Source: Nitrospirota bacterium (GTDB taxonomy: Bacteria; Nitrospirota; Nitrospiria; Nitrospirales; NS-4). From it: a stretch of 5,506 nt of DNA. Both the position numbers and the translations under genes were made by a program. The stretch spans positions 1 through 5,506 of the forward strand of contig VBOK01000030.1 of the NCBI GenBank assembly GCA_005877565.1, in the 5' to 3' direction. Positions 1-5,089 of the stretch are shown here, piece by piece; the first letter of the stretch is position 1, and each line of letters opens with the position of its first letter. The notes beneath the pieces are model-generated. The model was not told the DNA's origin. It was given only the letters and a program-made list of their open reading frames with translations, and ran no database searches.

Positions 1-1
1 A

Positions 2-1282
2 ATCCTGTTCCGCGTCGCCGAGCGGCTGGTGCGGGACAAGGAGACTCTGGCGCGCACCGTGACCCGCGAGATGGGGAAGGTGCTGGCCGAGGCGAAGGGG
101 GACGTGCAGGAGGCGATCGACATGGCCTACTACATGGGGGCTGAAGGGCGACGCCAGTTCGGCCTCGTCGTGCCGTCCGAGCTGCCGGAGAAGTCGGCCC
201 TGTGCGTGCGGGAACCGGTGGGGGTCGTCGGCTTGATCACGCCGTGGAATTTCCCCATCGCCATCCCTTCCTGGAAGACCTTCCCGGCGCTGATCCTGGG
301 CAACACGGTGGTGCTGAAGCCGTCCCCAGAGACGCCGGTCACGGCCTCGCTCTTCGTCAAGGTCCTGGAAGAGTGCGGGGTGCCACCGGGCGTGGTGAAC
401 CTGGTTCTGGGAAGCAGCCCCGAGCTGGGCGCGGCGCTCGTGCGCCATTCGAACGTGGCGCTGATCTCGTTCACGGGCTCGACGGCAACCGGCGGCAAGG
501 TGGCTGTGGAGGCGGCCGCTCACCACAAGCGGGTGGCGCTGGAGATGGGCGGCAAGAACGCCATTCTGGTCATGGACGATGCCGACCTGGACCTGGCCGT
601 GGATGGGATCACCTGGAGCGCCTTCGGGACGACGGGTCAGCGCTGCACGGCCTGCAGCCGGCTTCTCGTTCACCGGGAGGTGAAGGAGCGGCTGACACGG
701 ATGCTACTCAACCGGATGGCGAAGCTGACTGTGGGGAACGGGTTGAAGCCCGGCGTCGAGATCGGCCCGCTCGTCAGTCAGGCGCAGTTGGAGCGGGTGC
801 AGGGGTACGTGCAAGTGGGCATGCAGGAAGGAGGGCGGCTTTTGACGGGAGGCAAGGCGCTGACCGACGGCGAGTACGCACGGGGGCACTTCTTCGCCCC
901 GACGCTCTTCGATCAGGTGAAGCCCACCATGCGGATTGCGAAGGAGGAGATCTTCGGGCCGGTGCTGGGGGTGATCGACGTCAAGGATCTCGAGGAAGCC
1001 ATTGCGGTCAACAACAGCGTCGAGTACGGGTTGTCCACGGCGGTCTACACGCGGGATATCAACCAGGCGCAGCGCGCCATGCGGGATATCCGGACGGCGA
1101 TCGTGTACATCAACGCCGGCACGATCGGCAGCGAAGTCCATCTGCCCTTCGGCGGGATGCGACGCACCGGCAATGGCCACCGCGAAGCGGGCCAGGCGGC
1201 GCTGGACACGTTCAGCGAATGGAAAGCGATCTACGTGGATTACAGCGGCCGTCTTCAGCGAGCGCAGATTGACAAGGAATGA
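2..1282 (+). CDS. NAD(P)-dependent aldehyde dehydrogenase, 5'-truncated by window edge
   Basis: The protein oxidises an aldehyde to its carboxylate using NAD(P)+ in the cytoplasm. The frame is open to the first bases of the window, so the GTG at 29 is only an internal codon. About 426 residues are visible, and roughly 65-75 are missing compared with a normal ALDH of about 490-500. Counting from the GTG at 29, I see the oxyanion Asn in PWNF (N74), VVLKPS with the cofactor-binding Lys (K97), the general base Glu in ALEMGGK (E172), the catalytic Cys in GQRCTA (C206), and EEIFGP with the nicotinamide-ribose Glu (E307). The C-terminus reads LPFGG, then TGNGHREAG and FSEWK. This tail resembles semialdehyde dehydrogenases (ketoglutarate- or aminoadipate-semialdehyde type, and the Kuenenia AldH-like subgroup). 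The exact substrate is inferred. The stop overlaps an ATGA at the next gene, which suggests one operon. The downstream HglS-like gene makes aminoadipate semialdehyde a reasonable guess. Confidence 0.93.
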   Translation: MLFRVAERLVRDKETLARTVTREMGKVLAEAKGDVQEAIDMAYYMGAEGRRQFGLVVPSELPEKSALCVREPVGVVGLITPWNFPIAIPSWKTFPALILGNTVVLKPSPETPVTASLFVKVLEECGVPPGVVNLVLGSSPELGAALVRHSNVALISFTGSTATGGKVAVEAAAHHKRVALEMGGKNAILVMDDADLDLAVDGITWSAFGTTGQRCTACSRLLVHREVKERLTRMLLNRMAKLTVGNGLKPGVEIGPLVSQAQLERVQGYVQVGMQEGGRLLTGGKALTDGEYARGHFFAPTLFDQVKPTMRIAKEEIFGPVLGVIDVKDLEEAIAVNNSVEYGLSTAVYTRDINQAQRAMRDIRTAIVYINAGTIGSEVHLPFGGMRRTGNGHREAGQAALDTFSEWKAIYVDYSGRLQRAQIDKE

Positions 1283-1302
1283 AACACGAAATGGAGCGAA
1301 CC

Positions 1303-1902
1303 ATGGAACGGGGAGTGGAATTGGAAGCGGTCATTGACGGACTTCTCAAGAACTACCTGTCGCGCAACTTGGCAGCGCGAGTCCTGCAAGCGGCGCTGGA
1401 CGAGGTGGGCGTCGGCTTTCGGCCGGTGGTGGACCACCTCACGATCCGAACGCTGGGCATTGATCGGCGCGCGGAGGAGTTTCTCCGGCTGGGGTACAGC
1501 TATGCGGAGACCTTGAACTACGACGACTGGTTCGCCAAGGTGTACCGGGCTCCGGGGTTCCCGCCCTTGTTCATCGATCAGGCCTATCCGGACGCTCGCG
1601 GGGCCACCAGCATCATCCCCGGCTGGGTGGCCAAGTTCGGTGACCGGACCCTGCACCACGTCGCTGTTCTGGTGGGGGATATCGAATGGGCCATCCTCCG
1701 GCTCAAGGCCCAGGGGGTGATCTTCACAGGGGACATCGTGGGAATGCGCGGCGGGCCACTGCGCCAGATCTTCACGGCTCCCGAGCGGGTGGATGGGGAG
1801 GCCTTCTCGGTTCTCGAGCTGACCGAGCGGCATCACGGGTTCCTGGGCTTCTCCCCTCCCCAAGCCAATGCGCTCATGCGATCCACGGTCGGCACCGGCT
1901 AG
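1303..1902 (+). CDS. Compact DUF1338/HglS-like 2-oxoadipate dioxygenase (VOC superfamily)
   Basis: This is probably a non-haem Fe(II) oxygenase of the DUF1338 family, whose characterised members (bacterial HglS/YdcJ and the plant FLO7 type) turn 2-oxoadipate plus O2 into 2-hydroxyglutarate and CO2. Seen from the ATG at 1303 (199 residues): a helical start with YLSRN and AARVLQ; DHLTIRT with a metal-type His45 and an Arg four residues later; FLRLGYSY; LHHVAV with a second His (H119); and QIFTAP, LELTER with a candidate Glu ligand (E172), then GF and ALMRST. This order matches my memory of plant DUF1338 proteins. It is much shorter than HglS (about 460 residues). I chose the start at 1303 because GGAG lies 6 bases upstream. 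The ATG at 1279, which overlaps the ALDH stop as ATGA, would add 8 residues, and the ATG at 1291 would add 4. Neither has a well-spaced Shine-Dalgarno. It could instead be an HPPD-like or generic VOC enzyme. Confidence 0.72.
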   Translation: MERGVELEAVIDGLLKNYLSRNLAARVLQAALDEVGVGFRPVVDHLTIRTLGIDRRAEEFLRLGYSYAETLNYDDWFAKVYRAPGFPPLFIDQAYPDARGATSIIPGWVAKFGDRTLHHVAVLVGDIEWAILRLKAQGVIFTGDIVGMRGGPLRQIFTAPERVDGEAFSVLELTERHHGFLGFSPPQANALMRSTVGTG

Positions 1903-1912
1903 CGATTTCCGC

Positions 1913-1942
1913 TTGTCTAATCCGGACTGGCTTTTGTATAAT
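1913..1942 (+). promoter_or_regulatory. Predicted sigma70 promoter for the 64-residue small protein gene
   Basis: A -35 box TTGTCT (1913-1918) is followed by 18 bases and a perfect -10 box TATAAT (1937-1942), preceded directly by TG. Transcription would start near 1949 and give a leader of about 43 bases before the GTG. No convincing terminator lies between the upstream stop at 1902 and this promoter. A weak 4-bp hairpin sits at 1886-1897, inside the upstream coding end. Read-through from the upstream operon is therefore possible. Confidence 0.7.
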
Positions 1943-1976
1943 TACGTCTTACTCACACAAGCAAGGGATCGTTTTC

Positions 1977-1983
1977 AAGGAGG
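1977..1983 (+). promoter_or_regulatory. Full Shine-Dalgarno deciding the GTG start at 1992
   Basis: AAGGAGG is a complete anti-16S match, 8 bases before GTG 1992 but 17 bases before the in-frame ATG at 2001. The spacing favours the GTG. It also rules out the longer open frame reaching back to 1686, which would overlap the upstream gene out of frame. Confidence 0.8.
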
Positions 1984-1991
1984 GAGAGGCC

Positions 1992-2186
1992 GTGAAAGGG
2001 ATGTGGACTTTTTTGCAGACTTGTTTGGTGTTTCTGTGCACCGTCGCCGTTGTGTTGGCTGAAGAAGCCGCGAAGGTCGAGGTCAAAGAAGATCCGTATG
2101 CGCCGATATACTACATCTGGTACACGTTGATTGCGATCATCTTGGCTTGGGGCGTGTACGATTCGTTCTTCCGTCCTGTCGACTAA
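1992..2186 (+). CDS. Small exported/membrane-anchored protein of unknown function (64 aa)
   Basis: I do not recognise the family. Residues 1-23 look like a signal peptide or N-terminal anchor: a Lys at position 2, a hydrophobic core around 11-22 and a plausible signal peptidase I site after VLA. There is no clear lipobox. Residues 24-36 are a short charged, Glu/Lys-rich segment. Residues 38-56 (YAPIYYIWY through LAWGV) form an aromatic-rich membrane helix, and the chain ends with FFRPVD. If the signal is cleaved, the mature product is a single-TM peptide of about 41 residues with an acidic outer N-terminus. That size and shape would suit an accessory subunit of a membrane complex, but this is inference only. 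Codon use differs from the neighbours: five of six Leu codons are TTG, and more third positions are A/T. With its own near-consensus promoter, perfect ribosome site and 3' hairpin, it appears to be an independently and strongly expressed gene. Confidence 0.82.
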   Translation: MKGMWTFLQTCLVFLCTVAVVLAEEAAKVEVKEDPYAPIYYIWYTLIAIILAWGVYDSFFRPVD

Positions 2187-2210
2187 CAACCAAAACACAA
2201 CCAGGCATGA

Positions 2211-2243
2211 GGCCCCATAAAGCCGGACCGGCTTTATGGGGCC
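2211..2243. terminator. Perfect inverted repeat, probable shared terminator of two convergent genes
   Basis: GGCCCCATAAAGCCGG (2211-2226) is followed by one A and its exact reverse complement (2228-2243). In RNA this gives a stem of about 14 bp with a five-base GGACC loop. It lies 24 bases past the stop of the small protein gene and covers the last bases and stop codon (2234-2236) of the convergent VOC gene. Neither strand has a strong U-tract after the stem. It may therefore act as a weak or factor-assisted bidirectional terminator, or as a 3'-end stabiliser. Confidence 0.7.
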
Positions 2244-2650
2244 CGGCTGATCGTCGGGTCGTAGAGGATCTGGATGCTATTGCCGTCTGGGTCGGCGAGG
2301 TAGCAGGAATAGCTGCCGTCCCGGTGTCGTTTCGGGGCGGCGAGAACTCTCACGCCGTTCTGCTTCGCCCACTCGGCCCAGGCGTCCACCCCTTGCGGGC
2401 TGCCCGCAATGAAACCGAAGTGATCCAGGGAAGACCAGAGAGGTTGCGCCGGCTCGGGATTGCCCGGAGCGGGCGCCTCGTGCAGCGCGAGGTTGTCGGT
2501 CCCTGAACTCAGGTAGCAGTTCTGCGGGTCTGGTTCCCAGACGATCTTCATGTTGAAGATACGTTGGTAGAAGTCCTTGGCTCTCCGGATGTCCCGTACC
2601 CGAAGCGCCAGGTGTCGTAAGCCGTGCAGTGGCGGGCAACCCTTTTCCAT
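2234..2650 (-). CDS. Glyoxalase-fold VOC family protein
   Basis: This is a single-domain VOC protein of 138 residues, built from two beta-alpha-beta-beta-beta modules. Module 1 runs from LRHLALRV (His13), through the helix RRAKDFYQRIF, to NLALHEA (His57, Glu58). Module 2 runs from LDHFGF (His77), through the helix VDAWAEWAKQNGV, to CYLADPDGNSIQI. Family members are metal-dependent isomerases, glutathione or bacillithiol transferases, dioxygenases, or metal-free binding proteins. The substrate cannot be told here. The position that is usually the last metal ligand (Glu in DPDGNxIE) is Gln127, so the metal site may be altered. The ATG at 2650 is preceded by AGAGGTG with 8-base spacing. It appears to be monocistronic, divergent from the unknown gene at 2760, and ends inside the inverted repeat at 2211-2243. 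Confidence 0.88.
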   Translation of the reverse strand: MEKGCPPLHGLRHLALRVRDIRRAKDFYQRIFNMKIVWEPDPQNCYLSSGTDNLALHEAPAPGNPEPAQPLWSSLDHFGFIAGSPQGVDAWAEWAKQNGVRVLAAPKRHRDGSYSCYLADPDGNSIQILYDPTISRAP

Positions 2651-2665
2651 AACTGGTGCACCTCT

Positions 2666-2726
2666 CAGTGAGAACCGTTGCTTAACTCCGCGAGCGTATC
2701 ATAAAGGATTGCATTCACAGTGAGAA
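2666..2726 (+). repeat. Pair of CAGTGAGAA direct repeats between divergent genes
   Basis: CAGTGAGAA occurs at 2666-2674 and again at 2718-2726, 52 bases apart. The first copy is part of the inverted repeat TCTCA-G-TGAGA (2663-2673), in the predicted leader of the VOC gene. The second is part of a looser inverted repeat and covers the VOC -35 box. This placement would suit a regulator's operator pair, but no regulator gene is adjacent. A chance origin is possible. Confidence 0.35.
2698..2726 (-). promoter_or_regulatory. Predicted sigma70 promoter for the VOC gene
   Basis: Read on the - strand: -35 box TTCTCA (2726-2721), 17-base spacer, -10 box TATGAT (2703-2698). Each hexamer matches consensus at four or five of six positions. 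The start would be near 2691, leaving a leader of about 40 bases. It interleaves with the + strand promoter at 2709-2737. Confidence 0.5.
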
Positions 2727-2737
2727 GCATCTAGCAT
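2709..2737 (+). promoter_or_regulatory. Predicted sigma70 promoter for the unknown 336-aa gene
   Basis: A -35 box TTGCAT (2709-2714), 17-base spacer and -10 box TAGCAT (2732-2737) precede the ATG at 2760. The ribosome site AAGGA is at 2748-2752, 7 bases from the ATG. Each hexamer matches consensus at four of six positions, so strength is probably modest. The leader would be only about 16 bases. Confidence 0.42.
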
Positions 2738-2759
2738 AGAGGATAGCAAGGAAAGCGGT

Positions 2760-3770
2760 ATGCAGGACTGGAGTCGGCCAGACCCCCTGACGCGCGATCT
2801 GATTCACCTCATCAACGCGCGGCGACACGATCATTGGGATGTGGATGCCGCGCTCGACACCCTCACCGAACTGATTGAACAGGGACGCGAGGAAGAGATC
2901 CTGAAAGTGCTGGCGGCGCTCGACGAAGACATGGCCGAGTGGCTCTTCGACCTGCTCGCCGAGGCCGCGTCAACCACGGTGGGGGACGACGGGGAGGACG
3001 AAACCCAGGGGGGCGCGCAGTTGACGATCGCCCTGCCGCTGCAGGCGAATTTTGAGCAACCTCTGCGATTGACCGTGGAGCCGGAAGAGACGGCGGCGTT
3101 GTTGCGGCGCTATCTGCATCTGTCGCACGAGAGCCAGGTCGTGGTGGAGCCGAAACTCCTGACGGACACGACGCTTGAGCGCTTATCCCTGCAGGGTCTG
3201 CACGCGCATGTCGAGACGGTGTTCAGCGGAACGCGAAGCCGGCCGTTCGCAGCGCGCCTGCATACGCCCATGGAGCACACGGTATATCTATTGTTCGGCG
3301 TGCGGGAGGCAGGGGAGCCGACGGTGCCGCAGGAGCTAGGGCCAGAGGAGCAGGACGGTCTGCTGCAAGGCTTGCGGGCCCAGTGCAGTGATTTGGCTCC
3401 GGCGCCGCATCTGCTGGAAGCGCCGGTGTATGCGGCGTACGCGCTGTTCGACGCGAAGAATTCCGTTGGCCTGCAGCGGCTGGCGGACGAGACGATCGCG
3501 GTGTGGCGGGAACTGACTCCCACCGTGCGCGGGCGGGTGATCGTCCACTTGCACACGCAGTGCGGCAACGGCGTCTACATGCCGGTCTGGACGGATCTGC
3601 TCGATCCTGCGGTAGGGGAGGATGCCGGGCCGTTATGGACGTCTCCGGACGTGTGGGTGTTCACCGCCGATCTGCCGATCGAATGGCCCGGCGAGGTCCT
3701 GACGAACCGCTTGCTCGCCGAAGGGTGCACGCGCTTCGAGAACCATATCGTCGAGACGCCTGAAAACTAA
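2760..3770 (+). CDS. Uncharacterised acidic cytoplasmic protein (336 aa)
   Basis: I do not recognise this protein with confidence. It has no signal peptide and no membrane segment, so it is probably cytoplasmic. Residues 8-70 are predicted helical and rich in Leu, Glu and Asp. Residues 73-85 form an acidic, low-complexity linker (GDDGEDE). From 87 it becomes mixed alpha/beta, starting with the strand LTIALPLQA. Later come a helix near 235-250 and the hydrophobic strands RVIVHLHT (259-266) and VWVFTADLPI (298-307). The only Cys residues are at 209, 268 and 323, and no catalytic motif is obvious. The layout (helical start, then a strand ending in PLQ, then helices, then a strand before MPVWTDLLDP) faintly recalls DUF2863 proteins. 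I cannot confirm that. The start is supported by AAGGA 7 bases upstream. Its stop overlaps that of the convergent PHP gene. Confidence 0.85.
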   Translation: MQDWSRPDPLTRDLIHLINARRHDHWDVDAALDTLTELIEQGREEEILKVLAALDEDMAEWLFDLLAEAASTTVGDDGEDETQGGAQLTIALPLQANFEQPLRLTVEPEETAALLRRYLHLSHESQVVVEPKLLTDTTLERLSLQGLHAHVETVFSGTRSRPFAARLHTPMEHTVYLLFGVREAGEPTVPQELGPEEQDGLLQGLRAQCSDLAPAPHLLEAPVYAAYALFDAKNSVGLQRLADETIAVWRELTPTVRGRVIVHLHTQCGNGVYMPVWTDLLDPAVGEDAGPLWTSPDVWVFTADLPIEWPGEVLTNRLLAEGCTRFENHIVETPEN

Positions 3771-4627
3771 CCATCTGACCTTCTCTCCTTGATCAAGGCC
3801 CGCATCGGTTCGAGCAGGTCGGCCGGGATTTCGAGGTTCCCGTAACCTGTGCCAACCAGAAGCTGTGGCTTTGCATCCCCGTGAAAGTCGCTGCCTCCCG
3901 TGACGAGGAGACCCTGCTCTCTGGCGATGCTGCGGTAACGGTCTGTCTGCTGACGGTTGTGACTGCTGTAGAACGTTTCGATGCCCATCAAGCCAAGACC
4001 CTTGAGCGTCGCGCAGAGCTGCTCGAAGGGCTCCTTGAGACGCGAGGTGTAGACGGGATGGGCCAGGACGGGAATCCCCCCTATCTGCCTGATCAGCCCG
4101 ATAGCCTCCTCTGGCGGAGGGAGCAGACGCAAAACATAGGCCGGACCGTCGTCGGCCAGGTAACGGTCGAAGGCCTCTGCGATGCTCTGGACGTAACCTT
4201 TGCGCAGGAGCACCTGCGCGATGTGCGGTCGGCCGACCGTTGCGGATCCCGCCAGGGCCTTCACTTCCTCGTAGGTGATGTTGCAGCCAAGCTCTTGAAG
4301 CCGCCGCACGATGAGGGGGTTGCGATCCTCGCGGCTCGCCGAGTATTTGGCCAAAGCGGGCCCCAGTCGAAGGTCCGCCGGGTTGATGAAATAACCCAGG
4401 ATGTGCAGCTCGGTCTGTCCATAGAGGCAGCTGATCTCGATTCCCGGGATGATTTCCACTCCGACGCGTTCCCCTTCGGCGATCGCTCGGGACAAGCCGG
4501 CGATGGTATCATGGTCGGTGACGGCCAAGGTCGAAACCTCCTGACTCTTGGCCAGTCGCACCAGTTCTTCCGGCGTGAGGCTGCCGTCAGAAGCGGTGGT
4601 GTGAGCATGCAGGTCGATCCGTGGCAA
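3767..4627 (-). CDS. PHP-domain phosphoesterase, RNase AM / YciV (TrpH) type
   Basis: This is a metal-dependent phosphoesterase of the PHP superfamily, 286 residues, near the usual length of the YciV/TrpH group. Characterised members are a nucleoside 3',5'-bisphosphate phosphatase and RNase AM, a 5'-3' exonuclease that trims short RNAs and rRNA 5' ends. The full set of candidate ligands is visible: DLHAHTTASDG (H7, H9, D14), TDHDT (D38, H39, D40), GIEIS (E64), ELHILGY (H75), GRPHIAQVL (H135), VLAHP (H190) and GGSDFHG (D247, H249). The insert at about 85-180 is typical of this group. The start must be TTG at 4627: no ATG or GTG occurs in frame between it and the upstream in-frame stop, and the HxH motif follows within seven residues. 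A GAGG sits 11 bases upstream. The 3' end shares four bases (3767-3770) with the convergent gene. Which of the two activities applies here cannot be told. Confidence 0.93.
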   Translation of the reverse strand: MPRIDLHAHTTASDGSLTPEELVRLAKSQEVSTLAVTDHDTIAGLSRAIAEGERVGVEIIPGIEISCLYGQTELHILGYFINPADLRLGPALAKYSASREDRNPLIVRRLQELGCNITYEEVKALAGSATVGRPHIAQVLLRKGYVQSIAEAFDRYLADDGPAYVLRLLPPPEEAIGLIRQIGGIPVLAHPVYTSRLKEPFEQLCATLKGLGLMGIETFYSSHNRQQTDRYRSIAREQGLLVTGGSDFHGDAKPQLLVGTGYGNLEIPADLLEPMRALIKERRSDG

Positions 4628-4633
4628 GGGTGC

Positions 4634-4642
4634 GAGGACCTC
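4634..4642. promoter_or_regulatory. Palindromic GAGG segment serving as ribosome site for both divergent genes
   Basis: GAGG-A-CCTC reads GAGG on both strands. On + it lies 9 bases before GTG 4647 (8 if counted as GAGGA). On - it lies 11 bases before TTG 4627. The whole space between the two start codons is 19 bases, so each Shine-Dalgarno is the complement of the other. Confidence 0.6.
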
Positions 4643-4646
4643 TCCC

Positions 4647-4988
4647 GTGAGCGAAGAAAGGCTTGAGACCGTTCCGTGCCCCTATTGCCGGGGCATCATA
4701 TTGGTCGGCGCCAAGCGTTGTAAATACTGTCAAGTCGACTTGGCGGGTTTGTGGCCCCAAGAAAGCGCGGACAGGGGACCGACGAAGAACCCCCTGCTAG
4801 CTACCATCCTGAGCATTGTCTTTCCCGGTTTGGGTCAGTATTACTGTGGACGCCGCGACAAGGCGACCATGTTCGTCTTTGCGTTCGTCGTCTTTGTCGG
4901 ACTGTTCTATTGGCTGACTTTCCCGTGGCTCCTCGTGGCTGCGTGGGCTGGCGTTGATGCATTCCAGGAGGCCAGACGGACAAGATGA
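4647..4988 (+). CDS. Zinc-ribbon plus two-TM (TM2-like) membrane protein
   Basis: This is a 113-residue protein with two parts. Residues 11-28 form a zinc ribbon of the CPYC-x10-CKYC kind (C11, C14, C25, C28). After a hydrophilic linker (32-48) comes a TM2-like hairpin: helix 1 at about 49-66 with the hallmark FPGLGQYYCG, a charged turn GRRDKA (68-73), and helix 2 at about 74-102, ending DAFQEARR. The family is an integral inner-membrane protein of unknown role, and the ribbon most likely faces the cytoplasm. The start GTG 4647 is supported by GAGGA with 8-base spacing; an in-frame stop lies upstream at 4602-4604. It is divergent from the PHP gene with a 19-base gap, so its promoter must lie inside the first codons of that gene. 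I could not identify a convincing one there. It may also be called DUF5683-like or a TM2-domain protein. Confidence 0.86.
   Translation: MSEERLETVPCPYCRGIILVGAKRCKYCQVDLAGLWPQESADRGPTKNPLLATILSIVFPGLGQYYCGRRDKATMFVFAFVVFVGLFYWLTFPWLLVAAWAGVDAFQEARRTR
4695..4724 (-). promoter_or_regulatory. Predicted promoter for the PHP gene, inside the opposite-strand coding region
   Basis: Read on the - strand: -35 box TTTACA (4724-4719), 18-base spacer, -10 box TATGAT (4700-4695). Each hexamer matches five of six consensus bases. The start would be near 4688, giving a leader of about 60 bases before TTG 4627. That leader would be antisense to the first codons of the zinc-ribbon gene. Confidence 0.5.
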
Positions 4989-4994
4989 ATCCGC

Positions 4995-5074
4995 CGTTAA
5001 TCGTTAAACGTTATCCGTTAATCGGAAGATCCCTCCTGAACCTACGTTTAACGTCTAACGATTAACGTTTAACG
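4995..5074. repeat. Inverted array of CGTTAAN heptads
   Basis: The left arm (4995-5024) is four consecutive 7-base units, CGTTAAT, CGTTAAA, CGTTATC, CGTTAAT, plus CG. The right arm (5045-5074) is CGTTTAA, CGTCTAA, CGATTAA, CGTTTAA plus CG, which reads as the same heptad on the other strand. The arms are separated by 20 bases (5025-5044). Folded, they could pair over 30 positions with mismatches mainly at the seventh base of each unit. The segment starts six bases after the zinc-ribbon gene stops and is far more AT-rich than its surroundings. Its function is unknown. There is no following T-run, so it is not a textbook terminator. Confidence 0.8.
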
Positions 5075-5089
5075 CTGGCGCCCACAGTG

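Noticed and set aside
704..1180. Long - strand open frame of 158 codons inside the ALDH gene
   Set aside because: It lies wholly under a well-supported enzyme in another frame, has no recognisable motifs, and is typical of antisense open frames in GC-rich genes.
1886..1897. Hairpin at the end of the HglS-like gene as a terminator
   Set aside because: The stem is only four base pairs, lies within the coding end and has no T-run.
1686..1991. N-terminal extension of the small protein back to 1686
   Set aside because: It would overlap the HglS-like gene in another frame with Gly/Ala/Arg-rich filler. The strong promoter and AAGGAGG place the start at GTG 1992.
3881..4666. 261-codon + strand open frame opposite the PHP gene
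   Set aside because: It is the antisense shadow of a PHP protein that has all its ligand motifs. Its translation shows no domain.
4728..4733. Perfect TTGACA on the - strand inside the zinc-ribbon gene
   Set aside because: The nearest good -10 box (TATGAT at 4700-4695) is 27 bases away, too far. TTTACA at 4724-4719 gives the accepted 18-base spacing.
4995..5074. CRISPR-like array
   Set aside because: The units are only seven bases with no spacers, and the two arms are inverted relative to each other. No cas gene is nearby.
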